Origin: an uncultured Verrucomicrobia subdivision 3 bacterium
GTDB taxonomy: Bacteria; Verrucomicrobiota; Verrucomicrobiia; Limisphaerales; UBA11358
Direction: 5' to 3'
DNA: 60,359 bases
NCBI GenBank assembly: GCA_903872345.1
Contig: CAIQKM010000193.1
Span: forward strand, 1 to 60,359
The notes beneath the pieces were generated by a model, which saw only the letters and a program-made list of their open reading frames with translations, was not told where the DNA came from and did not search any database. The position numbers and the translations under genes are program-made. How positions within the stretch are numbered: the stretch's first letter is position 1; each line of letters begins with the position of its first letter. Below are positions 1 through 8,167 of this stretch, piece by piece.

Positions 1-258
1 GAGCCGGGCAGCGGTCTTTTTGGGTTTGGGCTTCGTTTCGGCTCAGTTACAGGGTTCTTCAAACCTGCGCCTTCGCCGAAGCCTCGCCCAAACCCAAAAA
101 TCCTCGCTCCGAACGGCTACATTATTTTTTAAAACGCTCTATTCGTGTTCCTTTGTGTCCATTCGTGGTTCAACCGCCCCTGCGCCCCTGCGAATCGCCA
201 ATCTGTTCGGTCGCGGGTTTTTTATTTCCCAACCCGGAGCTTTTGCTAAACTCACCGG
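1..258. other. Upstream region of lysA, no gene seen
   Basis: No convincing gene is visible here. Open frames crossing this stretch have shadow-like composition and run into lysA. Around 138-172 lies a segment containing TTCGTG and GTGTCCATTCGTGG, which resembles a dispersed intergenic motif I associate with Verrucomicrobia and Planctomycetes. It occurs once in this window. A T-run at 124-130 and an AT-rich stretch at 216-231 lie upstream of lysA, but I cannot assign a clear -35/-10 pair. Confidence 0.4.
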
Positions 259-1560
259 ATGCATTACTTTCGTTTCTCGGGCAGCCAGTTGCACTGCGAA
301 GATGTGGCCGTGGCCGATCTGGTGGAAAAATACGGCACGCCGCTGTATGTCTATTCGCAGCGGACGGTGGCCGAACATTTTCAAAAGCTGGACCAGGCCC
401 TGGCCCCGCTGGATCATTTGATCTGCTTCGCCATGAAGGCGAACTCCAATCTCTCCGTGATGCGCACGCTCGCCAATCTCGGCAGCGGCTTTGACGTCGT
501 CAGCGCCGGCGAATTGGAACGCGTGATCGCCGCCGGCGGCGACCCGAAGAAGTGCGTCTTTGCCGGCGTGGCCAAGACCGAAAAAGAGATCGAATACGCC
601 CTGCGCCGCGGCATTTATTCCTTCAACGTGGAGAGCGAACCGGAAATCGTCCGCATCAACGAAGTGGCGCGCCGCCTAAAAAAGCGCGCCCCGATTGCCG
701 TGCGCATCAATCCGAACGTGGAGGCGCACACGCATGCGAAGATCACCACGGGCACCTATGAAAACAAGTTCGGCATCGCCTTTGAACAGGTGGAGGCCAT
801 CTATGAACGCGCCAGCAAGCTGAAGCACATCTGGCTGCGCGGCGTGCAGATGCACATCGGCTCGCAGCTCACCTCGGTGGAACCGTTTGAGCAGGCGGTG
901 AAGAAGGTTCTGCCCCTGGTGGCAAAGCTCAAGGCCAAGTACAACCTGGAATTTTTCAGCCCCGGCGGCGGGCTGGGCATCATTTACAATCCGGCGCTGG
1001 CCAGCGGCGATCCCGCCTGGTGGAAATCGGCGGCGGCGAAGGACATTCTCACGCCGGACACCTACGCGGCGCGCCTGCTGCCGTTGCTCCAGCCCCTCGG
1101 TTTGCGGATTCTCATGGAACCCGGCCGGTTCATCGTGGGCAACGCCGGCATCCTGGTCACCCGGGTGGAATACGTGAAGCGCACGGGCAAGAAAAACTTC
1201 GTGATCGTGGATGCGGCCATGAACGACCTCATCCGCCCGGCGTTTTATGACGCCTACCATGAAATCGTGCCCTTGGCGAAAAAGAAAGGCGCGCCGGTTT
1301 CCTCCGACGTCGTCGGCGGCATTTGCGAGTCCGGCGATTATTTCTGCAAGGACCGGCCGCTGCCGCGCGTGGGCGAAGGGGATTATCTGGCATTGTTGAG
1401 CGCGGGAGCGTATGGTTTTGCCATGGCGAGCAATTACAACGCCCGGCCTTTGGCGGCGGAGGTGCTCGTGAAGGGGAACCGACATGCCCTGGCCCGCCGC
1501 CGGCAGGCGGTGAAGGCGATCTGGGCGGATGAAACCGTGGCCCCGTGGTTGAAGCAATAA
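259..1560 (+). CDS. lysA: Diaminopimelate decarboxylase (LysA)
   Basis: This PLP enzyme of fold type III decarboxylates meso-diaminopimelate to L-lysine, the last step of lysine synthesis in the cytoplasm. The product is 433 residues, the usual length. The PLP-lysine motif FAMKANSNLSVM lies near residue 55, followed by GSGFDVVSAGEL. A glycine-rich phosphate-binding loop, FSPGGGLGI, lies near 235, and EPGRFIVGNAG lies near 290. The C-terminal CESGDYF segment supplies the catalytic cysteine and glutamate. The ATG at 259 gives the expected N-terminus, which starts with the short beta-strand domain. The next gene begins inside its last codons, so the two are probably cotranscribed. No other lysine gene is in the window. 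Confidence 0.95.
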   Translation: MHYFRFSGSQLHCEDVAVADLVEKYGTPLYVYSQRTVAEHFQKLDQALAPLDHLICFAMKANSNLSVMRTLANLGSGFDVVSAGELERVIAAGGDPKKCVFAGVAKTEKEIEYALRRGIYSFNVESEPEIVRINEVARRLKKRAPIAVRINPNVEAHTHAKITTGTYENKFGIAFEQVEAIYERASKLKHIWLRGVQMHIGSQLTSVEPFEQAVKKVLPLVAKLKAKYNLEFFSPGGGLGIIYNPALASGDPAWWKSAAAKDILTPDTYAARLLPLLQPLGLRILMEPGRFIVGNAGILVTRVEYVKRTGKKNFVIVDAAMNDLIRPAFYDAYHEIVPLAKKKGAPVSSDVVGGICESGDYFCKDRPLPRVGEGDYLALLSAGAYGFAMASNYNARPLAAEVLVKGNRHALARRRQAVKAIWADETVAPWLKQ

Positions 1561-2756
1561 ACCGTTTTGTGAGCGAAGGATTTTCCATAGCAGCCTACTG
1601 GTCCGATGGCATGGACGAAGCCGGCCTGTCCGCCTGGGCGCGCCGCCTGCGGCAGCGGCTGGACGCGCCGGAGGTCTCGCTGGGGCTCGTATTCATGTCG
1701 CCGAAATTCTTTCCGCACGCGGAACAGGTTTTGGAGATTCTGCGAGTGCACGCCTGCATTCCCCTGCTGGCGGGCTGCTCGGGTCCCAGTCTGGTGGCCA
1801 ATGCGGAGGAAATCGAATCCGCCGGCGGGCTGGTGCTCTCCCTGTATTACCTGCCCAAAGCCAAACTAAAAGGCATCCGGTTTACGCAGGACCAGGTGGC
1901 GACGGCGGAAGGTCCCCATTTTTGGCCGGTGGAAACCGGGGTCGCGCCGGCGGACGTCAATGGCTGGCTGACCTTCATTGACCCGTTCCATCTGGATGCC
2001 GAATCCTGGTTGCGCTCGTGGAATCAATGTTTTCCCGGGCAACCCATCTACGGAGGACTCGCCAGCGGCCAGTTTCCGGAACCGCTCACGCAGGTATATC
2101 TGCAAGGCGAAGTTTTTGAAGACGGCGGCGTAGCGGTGGCCATCGGCGGCGAGGTCGCCCTGACCGGTGTCGTAGCCCAAGGTTGCACGCCCATTGGCGA
2201 AACGTGGACGCTCACCCGGGTGGAACACAACCTGATCAAGAATATCGCCAACCGGCCGGCATACACGGTGCTGGCCGAGACGGTGCAGCAGCTCACCCCG
2301 GAAGAACAGCTCAAGGCCAAGGACAATCTGTATATCGGACTGGCCATGAACGAGTACCTGGAGGAATTCCACCGGGGCGACTTCCTGGTGCGCAATCTGA
2401 TCGGTGGCGACCCCAATTCCGGCGTCATTGCGGTGGGGGCCCTTCCTCGCGCGGGCCAGACCATTCAATTTCAGCGCCGGGACGCCGAGACCGCTTCCGA
2501 AGACATGGATCAATTGCTGACGGCGGCGCAGGAAAAACTGGCGGGAACAACGGTTTATGGCGGCTGCCTGTTCTGTTGCAACGGCCGGGGCAAAAACCTG
2601 TTTGGCCGGCCCAGCCATGATGCCGCGCTGGTGCTGGAGCATTTTGGGCCGCTGGGACTGGGCGGATTCTTCTGCAACGGCGAGATTGGACCGGTCGGAA
2701 CCCGCAATTATTTGCACGGTCACACGGCCTCGCTGGCCCTGTTTGTAAAAAAATAG
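1545..2756 (+). CDS. FIST domain sensory protein
   Basis: The product is about 403 residues and has FIST N (roughly residues 25-220) and FIST C (roughly 235-385) architecture. FIST domains are predicted ligand-binding sensory modules found alone or fused to signalling domains. Supporting segments are LGLVFMSPKFF and PLLAGCSGPSLV in the first half. The GCLFCCNGRGKNLFG stretch near residue 345 and GFFCNGEIGPVG near 375 are characteristic of the C-terminal half. There is no output domain and no membrane segment, so its partner is unknown. The start is uncertain: a GTG at 1545 overlaps the end of lysA by 16 nt, and another in-frame GTG lies at 1569. Neither has a good ribosome-binding site. The overlap suggests translational coupling with lysA, although no functional link is known. 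Confidence 0.85.
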   Translation: MVEAINRFVSEGFSIAAYWSDGMDEAGLSAWARRLRQRLDAPEVSLGLVFMSPKFFPHAEQVLEILRVHACIPLLAGCSGPSLVANAEEIESAGGLVLSLYYLPKAKLKGIRFTQDQVATAEGPHFWPVETGVAPADVNGWLTFIDPFHLDAESWLRSWNQCFPGQPIYGGLASGQFPEPLTQVYLQGEVFEDGGVAVAIGGEVALTGVVAQGCTPIGETWTLTRVEHNLIKNIANRPAYTVLAETVQQLTPEEQLKAKDNLYIGLAMNEYLEEFHRGDFLVRNLIGGDPNSGVIAVGALPRAGQTIQFQRRDAETASEDMDQLLTAAQEKLAGTTVYGGCLFCCNGRGKNLFGRPSHDAALVLEHFGPLGLGGFFCNGEIGPVGTRNYLHGHTASLALFVKK

Positions 2757-2821
2757 GCGTGATTTAAGCGCAATTCGCCATTGCATTTGTCCGCCAAGCC
2801 GCCATCCTCACCTAGAAACTT

Positions 2822-4138
2822 GTGCCTGACGAACAATCAAATCTGAATCTGCCGCCCTCCGGGCGCCGTCCCACCAACCGCCGGCGTGGCCGTCGCGGTG
2901 GCCGCGGCCGGAGTCCCCGCGCCGGAACCAACCAACTTTCTTCCCCGACCGCATCTGCGACCGAGGAAGTTGACCCCATTTCCGCCATGCCCGAACCTCT
3001 CGAGCCTGCTACGGAAGCCCATGTCCATTCCTCGGAAAACGACCGGATTGATCCGGTTGAATCCGATGATTCCGGCGGCTTCCGCGAACCACATCCCGAA
3101 GAACCCGGTGAAGCCGGCGAACCGGGTGAATTTCACTCCCACGCCGCTTCCGAATCCTCTGACTCCCCCGAGGAGCACCACGGCCATGAGCCGCAGGAGG
3201 AGCACGACCATTCAGAGGAAGCGGAGCACGGTGAAGTGCCGGAAAGCCAGCCGACCGGGGAAAGCCCGGAGCCGGCGGCTGAATCCGCACCCGCGCCCGC
3301 CGTCACACCCCGCGACCAGCGTCCGCTCCGCGCCGAGAACCGGCATGAGCAGCGCCAGGAACGCCATGACCGCAATGAGCCGCGCGAGCATCGGAATGAT
3401 CAGCGCAATGACCAGCGTGAGCCGCGCGATCAACGTCGCGAACCGCGTCCCGAGCCGCAACGCCAGGAAGCGCCGCGCACCGAACCGCAACGCCCCAAGG
3501 TCTGGGTGAAGCCCCCCGATTTCCGTCCCGCCGAATCCTCGGCCATCGCCCAAGCGGTGGAATATGCCACGCATATTGCCGAGGCGCTGAAGCAGATGGT
3601 CGATGACATCGAGGAAGTCCTCGAACTCGTGGAAATCGCCGAACGGCAGAAAATTGCCGACGAACGCGAAGTGGAAGAATTGCGCCGCGCCCTGCGCCGC
3701 ATTCAGCCGCAACGGTTGCAGCTTTCGTCCCAACAATCGCCGCCGCCCAGCCGCGGTCCGCGTCAGGACGAGCCCGGCCGCGGTTCGCGCGATCGCGACC
3801 GCGACCGCGATCAGGGCCAGCGCCGGGATGAACCGCGCCGGTCACAGGAACGCTCCGACCGGCCCGACCGGCCCGAGCGTCAAGACCGTCCGGAACGAGG
3901 TGAACGCCAGGATCGCCCCGAACGCGGCGACCGCCAAGAACGGCAGGATCGTCCCGATCAGCGGTCAGAACAGCGTCCGGAGCAGCGCTCCGAACCACGT
4001 CCGGAACGCCTGGAACGTTTTGAACGGCCCGCTCCTTCGGCCCCGTATTCCGGAGCGCTGGAATCGGCACCCCAGGAGTCAGCCCCGGCACCCGAACCGC
4101 CGCCGGCGGCTCCGGAAGCTCCCAGCCAGGGGGCTTAA
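2822..4138 (+). CDS. Low-complexity charged protein with central coiled coil
   Basis: I cannot name a family for this 438-residue product. The N-terminus is basic (GRRPTNRRRGRRGGRGRSPR). Next comes an acidic Glu/Pro/His/Ser stretch to about residue 150, then a run of Glu/Arg/Gln/Asn repeats. A predicted helix of about 60 residues (near 240-300) contains IEEVLELVEIAERQKIADE. The C-terminal tail is built of Arg-Asp, Pro-Glu-Arg and Gln-Asp-Arg repeats and ends in Pro/Ala. The only ordered part is the helix, which is likely an oligomerisation coiled coil. The Arg/Gly-rich N-terminus could bind RNA or DNA, but that is inference from composition. Translation appears to start at the GTG at 2822. 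It sits between the FIST gene and sufE with short gaps, so it is probably cotranscribed. Confidence 0.7.
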   Translation: MPDEQSNLNLPPSGRRPTNRRRGRRGGRGRSPRAGTNQLSSPTASATEEVDPISAMPEPLEPATEAHVHSSENDRIDPVESDDSGGFREPHPEEPGEAGEPGEFHSHAASESSDSPEEHHGHEPQEEHDHSEEAEHGEVPESQPTGESPEPAAESAPAPAVTPRDQRPLRAENRHEQRQERHDRNEPREHRNDQRNDQREPRDQRREPRPEPQRQEAPRTEPQRPKVWVKPPDFRPAESSAIAQAVEYATHIAEALKQMVDDIEEVLELVEIAERQKIADEREVEELRRALRRIQPQRLQLSSQQSPPPSRGPRQDEPGRGSRDRDRDRDQGQRRDEPRRSQERSDRPDRPERQDRPERGERQDRPERGDRQERQDRPDQRSEQRPEQRSEPRPERLERFERPAPSAPYSGALESAPQESAPAPEPPPAAPEAPSQGA

Positions 4139-4158
4139 ACAAACTTGTTTTCCGCGTC

Positions 4159-4587
4159 ATGAACCTCGCGGAAAAAGAGGCTCAACTTGGCCGCCAGTTG
4201 GCGGCCATTAAGAACGGTCAGGACCGGCTCGCCCATTTGGTCGAGCTGGCCCGTCAACGCCCGGCCCTCGCGCCGGAATTCCGCGTCGAGTCAAATCTCA
4301 TACCCGGCTGCCTGGCCAAACTGTGGTTTCACCCCCGGTTTGCCGACGGCCGGTGCCACTTCGCCTGCGATTCCGATTCCCTCGTGGTCAAGGCCATCGC
4401 CGGACTGCTGTGTGATTTTTACAGCGGTCACGCCCCGGCGGAGATTGTGGCGCATGACCCGGCCTTTCTTGGACCGCTGGGCATCACCCAGCATCTCACG
4501 CCCAACCGGCGCAACGCGCTGTCCAAAATCTGGGACCGGATCAAAGCCTTCGCCCAAACCCATAATCCTCCCCCGGGGCAGCCGTGA
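4159..4587 (+). CDS. sufE: SufE-type cysteine desulfuration protein
   Basis: SufE accepts persulfide sulfur from a SufS-type cysteine desulfurase and passes it to the Fe-S scaffold. The 142-residue length is typical. The acceptor cysteine is in NLIPGCLAKLWF near residue 52, matching the family V-x-G-C-x-S-x-V-W pattern. DSDSLVVKAIAGLL and the C-terminal LTPNRRNALSKIWDRI helix also fit. Neither sufS nor sufBCD is in this window, so its partner is encoded elsewhere. The TGA stop (4585-4587) overlaps the GTG start of the TatD gene at 4584, a GTGA arrangement that favours coupled translation. Confidence 0.9.
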   Translation: MNLAEKEAQLGRQLAAIKNGQDRLAHLVELARQRPALAPEFRVESNLIPGCLAKLWFHPRFADGRCHFACDSDSLVVKAIAGLLCDFYSGHAPAEIVAHDPAFLGPLGITQHLTPNRRNALSKIWDRIKAFAQTHNPPPGQP

Positions 4588-5387
4588 ACTGTTACGACGC
4601 CCATAATCATTTGCAGGATGACCGTTTTGGCGGACGGCAGTCGGAGATTTTAGCCGCGTGTGCGTCCGCCGGAATCAAGCGCATGGTGGTGAATGGCGCG
4701 TGCGAGGCGGACTGGCCGGACGTGCTGGCGCTGGCGCGGGCCAATCCATTGGTGCTGCCTAGCTTTGGTTATCATCCCTGGTATCTGGCCGAGCGCACGC
4801 CGGATTGGGTTAAAAACCTGGAAACGTTTCTGGATGCCGTGCCTTCGGCGGTGGGTGAGATGGGACTGGACCGCTGGAAACCAGACCTCCCGTATGCCGG
4901 GCAGGAGGAAGTCTTTCTCACGCAACTGCGCATCGCCGCCAAGCGGAACCTGCCGGTGAGCATCCACTGTTTGCAAACTTGGGGTCGCCTGCATGAACTG
5001 CTACGCGATCATCCGCGACCCGAGGTCGGCTTGGTGCTGCACAGCTTTGGCGGGCCGGCGGAGATGATTCCGGCCCTGACGAAGCTCGGCGCGTACTTCA
5101 GCTTTCCGGGATACTTTTTGCACGAACGCAAAGAGCGTCAACGCGCGGCTTTCCGGCAGGTGCCGACGGACCGCTTGCTGATCGAGACCGATGCACCCGA
5201 CCAGCATCTGCCGGCGGACAAAATCCGCTACCCGCTGGCGGATGGTGATGGCAAGGCGCTGAATCATCCGGCCAACGTGGCGGCCGTTTACGAAGGGCTG
5301 GCGGAAATACTCGGAGAACCGCTGGAAACACTGGCCGCGCGGGTGGAGGAAAATTTTCTAAGGGTGTTTGGGCATCTGCCTGCCTGA
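4584..5387 (+). CDS. tatD: TatD family metal-dependent hydrolase
   Basis: This is a TIM-barrel metallohydrolase of the TatD/YcfH family, whose members act as DNases or RNases; the substrate here is unknown. The product is 267 residues. The N-terminal D-A-H-N-H motif (residues 5-9) supplies the first metal ligands. A conserved GEMGLD segment lies near residue 90, SIHC near 129, LHSFGGPAEM near 152 and LIETDAPDQHLP near 200. These are the usual ligand positions, with HNH replacing the common HxH. It begins at a GTG overlapping the sufE stop. The pairing with sufE is probably only transcriptional. Confidence 0.88.
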   Translation: MNCYDAHNHLQDDRFGGRQSEILAACASAGIKRMVVNGACEADWPDVLALARANPLVLPSFGYHPWYLAERTPDWVKNLETFLDAVPSAVGEMGLDRWKPDLPYAGQEEVFLTQLRIAAKRNLPVSIHCLQTWGRLHELLRDHPRPEVGLVLHSFGGPAEMIPALTKLGAYFSFPGYFLHERKERQRAAFRQVPTDRLLIETDAPDQHLPADKIRYPLADGDGKALNHPANVAAVYEGLAEILGEPLETLAARVEENFLRVFGHLPA

Positions 5388-5420
5388 CGACATAATTTTT
5401 ACGGCCGGGATATGACTGGG

Positions 5421-5550
5421 CGCATCCGCGCACTGCCCCGGAGCGCCGGTCTGTGACCGGCTTAAATCTCCCGGTCGTCGCACACGGTTGCTTCTTTCCC
5501 ACCCTCTTGCATACATTCACGCCCAAAGCCGGCTTCAAGCCGGCGCTCCG
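5421..5550. repeat. Divergent pair of REP-like hairpins (composite element)
   Basis: Two palindromes lie back to back. On the minus strand GCCGGTC-aca-GACCGGC (5445-5461) is followed outward by GCTCCG (5439-5444). On the plus strand GCCGGCTT-c-AAGCCGGC (5528-5544) is followed by GCTCCG (5545-5550). Both GCTCCG tails point outward. Sequence 5421-5461 is also a degenerate inverse copy of the end of the 138-bp repeats at 16.8 and 18.4 kb. The pair fills most of the 328-bp gap between the TatD gene and the TonB gene. A matching pair lies at 53.34-53.45 kb. Confidence 0.7.
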
Positions 5551-5715
5551 CACGGCGGACGGTTCGGGATCTGTGGCAAAAAATACGCCCGACTTAACAG
5601 AAACAAGAAACAAAAAATCTTCGTTTCCTCCGTTACCTTCCGTTCAAAAAAATCCGTAAATTGTAGCGAAGTAATCCAGTTGCGAATTTCGTTCCCTGAG
5701 GCAGAATATCCGTTC

Positions 5716-6747
5716 ATGGCTTCTGCCGGACATGCCGCTGTCAGCATCCGTTACACCCGCGTGGAAACGCGCCGGGTAACGTGGGCTTTGGCGTTGTCGC
5801 TGGCGGTGCATCTGCTGGGCTGGGGCACCTACGAGTTGGGCAAGCGTCTGAATTGGTGGGAATTGCCGCGCTGGCCGCATTGGGTGCAGCAACTGGTCAA
5901 GAAAGTCGAACCGCCCCCGCCGCCGCCCGTGCAGGTTACCGAACCGGCCCTGACGTTTCTCGATGTCAGCCAGGAATCGCCGACCGCCCCGGAAAAGGCC
6001 AAGTACTATTCCAACAAGAATTCCCGGGCGGCGAACCAAAAGCTGGAGCAGGAATCGAATCAGCCGGACATTCAGGGCAAGCAAAAAGATATGCCCAAGA
6101 CCGAGGATGTCCTGCGCCCGGTCTTCAGCAAGAATCCGCCCGCCCCAGCGACCCCATCACCCGCCGAGCCGACCCCGCAACCGGAGGCGGCCAAGGAAGC
6201 GGCGGAGGCCAAAAAGGCCACCACCGCGAGCAAACAAGCCGGCGACCTGACGATGGGCAAGCCGACGCCCAATCAGGAACCCCAGCCCCAGACGCAACCG
6301 GAAACGCAGCCGGCCACCAAGCCGCGTCCGCGCACCTTGAAGCAGGCCCGGGCGCAGCAGGCCAAGCAGACACCCGGTCAGGCGATGGCCCTGCCCGGCG
6401 GCGTCCATCGCATTGCGCTGTCGTCCTCGCTGGATGCCAAGGCGACGCCGTTTGGGGCGTACGATGCCGCGCTGGTGGATGCGGTGACTTCCTGCTGGTG
6501 GGATTTGCTGGAGAGCCGCCAGTTTGCGCTGGACCGCACCGGCCGCGTGACGGTGCACTTCCGTCTCAATGAAGATGGCACGGTGAGCGAAGTCGAAATC
6601 AAGGACAACAACGTGGGCGAACTGCTGGGCTACGTTTGCGCCAATGCCATCGAAAAGGCGGCGCCGTTCGGTCCCTGGCCGTCGGATTTGCGCAAGCTGG
6701 TGGATCAGAATTTTCGGGATATCACCTTCACTTTTTACTATTATTGA
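5716..6747 (+). CDS. TonB-family energy transducer
   Basis: TonB couples the inner-membrane proton gradient to outer-membrane transporters. The product is 343 residues. Residues 20-40 (WALALSLAVHLLGWGTY) form a single N-terminal membrane anchor. A long Pro/Gln/Lys/Ala-rich periplasmic spacer follows (about 55-225). The C-terminal domain of about 100 residues contains GRVTVHFRLNEDGTVSEVEI, the TonB C-terminal beta-beta fold, and ends in an aromatic run (FTFYYY). The frame stays open upstream, but the ATG at 5716 starts the protein just before the anchor and is preferred. It is followed after 9 bp by the ExbB gene. No TonB-dependent receptor is nearby, so the transported substrate is unknown. 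Confidence 0.88.
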   Translation: MASAGHAAVSIRYTRVETRRVTWALALSLAVHLLGWGTYELGKRLNWWELPRWPHWVQQLVKKVEPPPPPPVQVTEPALTFLDVSQESPTAPEKAKYYSNKNSRAANQKLEQESNQPDIQGKQKDMPKTEDVLRPVFSKNPPAPATPSPAEPTPQPEAAKEAAEAKKATTASKQAGDLTMGKPTPNQEPQPQTQPETQPATKPRPRTLKQARAQQAKQTPGQAMALPGGVHRIALSSSLDAKATPFGAYDAALVDAVTSCWWDLLESRQFALDRTGRVTVHFRLNEDGTVSEVEIKDNNVGELLGYVCANAIEKAAPFGPWPSDLRKLVDQNFRDITFTFYYY

Positions 6748-6756
6748 ACGCTGTTT

Positions 6757-7356
6757 ATGGAAATCGTCGTTAAAATCTTGCTGGGCCTGACCTCGCTGGT
6801 CGGGCTGGCCTTCATCATCGAACGGGCCTGGGTGCTGCGCTGGACCAAGGTGGTGCCCGCGGAAATCGTCACGGCGCTCGGCGAATGCCGGTCCAAGGCG
6901 GATGTGGCCAAGTTGCGCGGCGTCTGCGAGGCGCGACCCTCGCCGCTGGGCCGGCTGATTCTGATCGCCGCCGACCATCTGGACTGGCCCAAGGCGGACA
7001 CGGTGGAAGCCATGGAAACGGCGGCCCGCCATGAAATTGTGCGTCTGGAACGCAATCTGGTGGTGCTGGAAATCATCGTCGGCATCGCGCCGCTGCTGGG
7101 GTTGGTCGGAACAATTGCCGGCATGATGACGCTGTTTGGCAATGTCGGCGTTTCCGGCTTGAGCGACGCGGCACGACTGGCCAGCGGCATTGCGCTGATC
7201 CTGAACGCCACGCTGGCGGGATTGCTCATCGCCATTCCGGCGCTAATTTCATCGAGCTATTTTGGCAAAAAGGTGGAAGTGCTCGCCGCCGAACTCGAGG
7301 CGCTGTGCTCGGAATTCGTCCGCCGCCAGTACCGCGAAAAATGCGAAAAACCCTGA
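6757..7356 (+). CDS. exbB: MotA/TolQ/ExbB proton channel protein
   Basis: ExbB/TolQ forms the proton-conducting complex with ExbD that energises TonB. The 199-residue product has three predicted membrane segments. The first (about 5-22) lies at the N-terminus. The second and third (about 105-130 and 148-170) contain the conserved ExbB core IAPLLGLVGTIAGMMTLF and ASGIALILNATLAGLLIAIPAL. The cytoplasmic helical region lies between the first and second segments, as in the family. Placement between the TonB and ExbD genes, with 4-9 bp gaps, supports the assignment. TolQ is the alternative, but no tolA, tolB or pal gene is present. Confidence 0.9.
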   Translation: MEIVVKILLGLTSLVGLAFIIERAWVLRWTKVVPAEIVTALGECRSKADVAKLRGVCEARPSPLGRLILIAADHLDWPKADTVEAMETAARHEIVRLERNLVVLEIIVGIAPLLGLVGTIAGMMTLFGNVGVSGLSDAARLASGIALILNATLAGLLIAIPALISSSYFGKKVEVLAAELEALCSEFVRRQYREKCEKP

Positions 7357-7360
7357 CGCC

Positions 7361-7774
7361 ATGCGCTTTCACGTCCGCAAACGCCGTTCCGCCCCGGCCG
7401 TCATCATCGTCGCGCTGATTGACGTGCTGATTGTGCTGGTCGTGTTTCTGCTGGTGACGACCACCTTCAAGCAGCAGACGCAGCTCAAGCTGGCGCTGCC
7501 GGATTCCTCGCAGGCGAAGAAGAGCGGGGCGAATGAAAATCCGCCGCTGGTGGTCAGCGTGGACGCCAAGGGTATTTATTACATCGAGAAAATTGCGCGC
7601 ACCCTGGAGCAGGTTCGCGATGAACTGCGCACGCGCACGGCGCAAAACCCGCAACTCGTCCTGGCCATCAATGCCGATGAATCCGCCCCGTGGGGCCGGA
7701 TCGTGAAACTGCGGGATGCCGCCGGAGAAACAGGCATTAAGTCGCTGGTGGCGTTTACCAAGGATAAGCAGTAG
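7361..7774 (+). CDS. exbD: ExbD/TolR biopolymer transport protein
   Basis: ExbD partners ExbB in the proton channel. The product is 137 residues with one membrane segment near residues 14-34 (IIVALIDVLIVLVVFLLVTT). It carries the conserved aspartate in ALIDVLIVLVVF, the residue protonated during transport. A periplasmic domain of about 95 residues follows, with the usual PLVVSVDAKGIYYIE and LVLAINADESAPWGRIV segments. The frame is open upstream into the ExbB gene, but the ATG at 7361 gives the canonical short N-terminus, 4 bp after the ExbB stop. It closes the TonB-ExbB-ExbD operon. Confidence 0.9.
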   Translation: MRFHVRKRRSAPAVIIVALIDVLIVLVVFLLVTTTFKQQTQLKLALPDSSQAKKSGANENPPLVVSVDAKGIYYIEKIARTLEQVRDELRTRTAQNPQLVLAINADESAPWGRIVKLRDAAGETGIKSLVAFTKDKQ

Positions 7775-8001
7775 GGCTTGGGTGAGCGTGGCTTGGTTGT
7801 TCGCCTTCCTTTCTTTCCGCGTCGTTTCCCTTCGGAAAAGCCGCCAAATCCGCGCTAATTAATAACTCGGAGGAACATCCGCCGCCCGGCGAGCTATGCT
7901 TCCTTGGCGGGGAACTGTCAGCCGGGTTCGCAGCCATTGAAACAAAACGATGACAAGTGCCCGATTTGCCCAATTATCCGCAGAAATCGCGTCCACTTGT
8001 T

Positions 8002-8078
8002 CGTTACTTGAATGTTACTGGTAACCCCGGCCCTTCGTGATAGCGTCGGCAGTATCTTGATGGGTGAATCATATTCAC
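8002..8078 (+). promoter_or_regulatory. Candidate operator region upstream of the phosphoesterase
   Basis: The 389-bp gap 7775-8163 holds no clear gene. Within it CGTTACT (8002-8008) and TGTTACT (8013-8019) form a direct repeat with 11-bp spacing (7 + 4), the geometry of a PhoB box, though not the Escherichia coli sequence. GTTAC-tg-GTAAC (8014-8025) is a perfect palindrome, and GTGAAT-cat-ATTCAC (8064-8078) is a second one. Both sit upstream of a secreted phosphate-ester hydrolase, so phosphate control is plausible but unproven. Confidence 0.35.
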
Positions 8079-8089
8079 TTTTCAGGAGG

Positions 8090-8167
8090 ATGATTCGTCA
8101 TAAAAAAACCGCAATCTCCGGCAAACAAGAGGACAACCGCAGCACAACCGAAACCGACACTCCATGA
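8090..8167 (+). CDS. Possible leader ORF coupled to the phosphoesterase
   Basis: A 25-codon frame begins at the ATG at 8090; an in-frame ATG at 8060 would give 35 codons. It ends in a TGA (8165-8167) that overlaps the phosphoesterase ATG at 8164 as ATGA. The only strong Shine-Dalgarno in this region, AGGAGG at 8084-8089, directly abuts the ATG at 8090, which is closer than ideal. The phosphoesterase start itself has no visible Shine-Dalgarno. The peptide is Lys/Asp/Glu/Thr-rich with no recognisable motif. It could serve only to bring ribosomes to 8164, or it could be chance. Confidence 0.3.
   Translation: MIRHKKTAISGKQEDNRSTTETDTP

Noticed and set aside
20..421. Open frame before and across the start of lysA
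   Set aside because: It runs through a dispersed intergenic motif and then out of frame through lysA; the composition is not protein-like.
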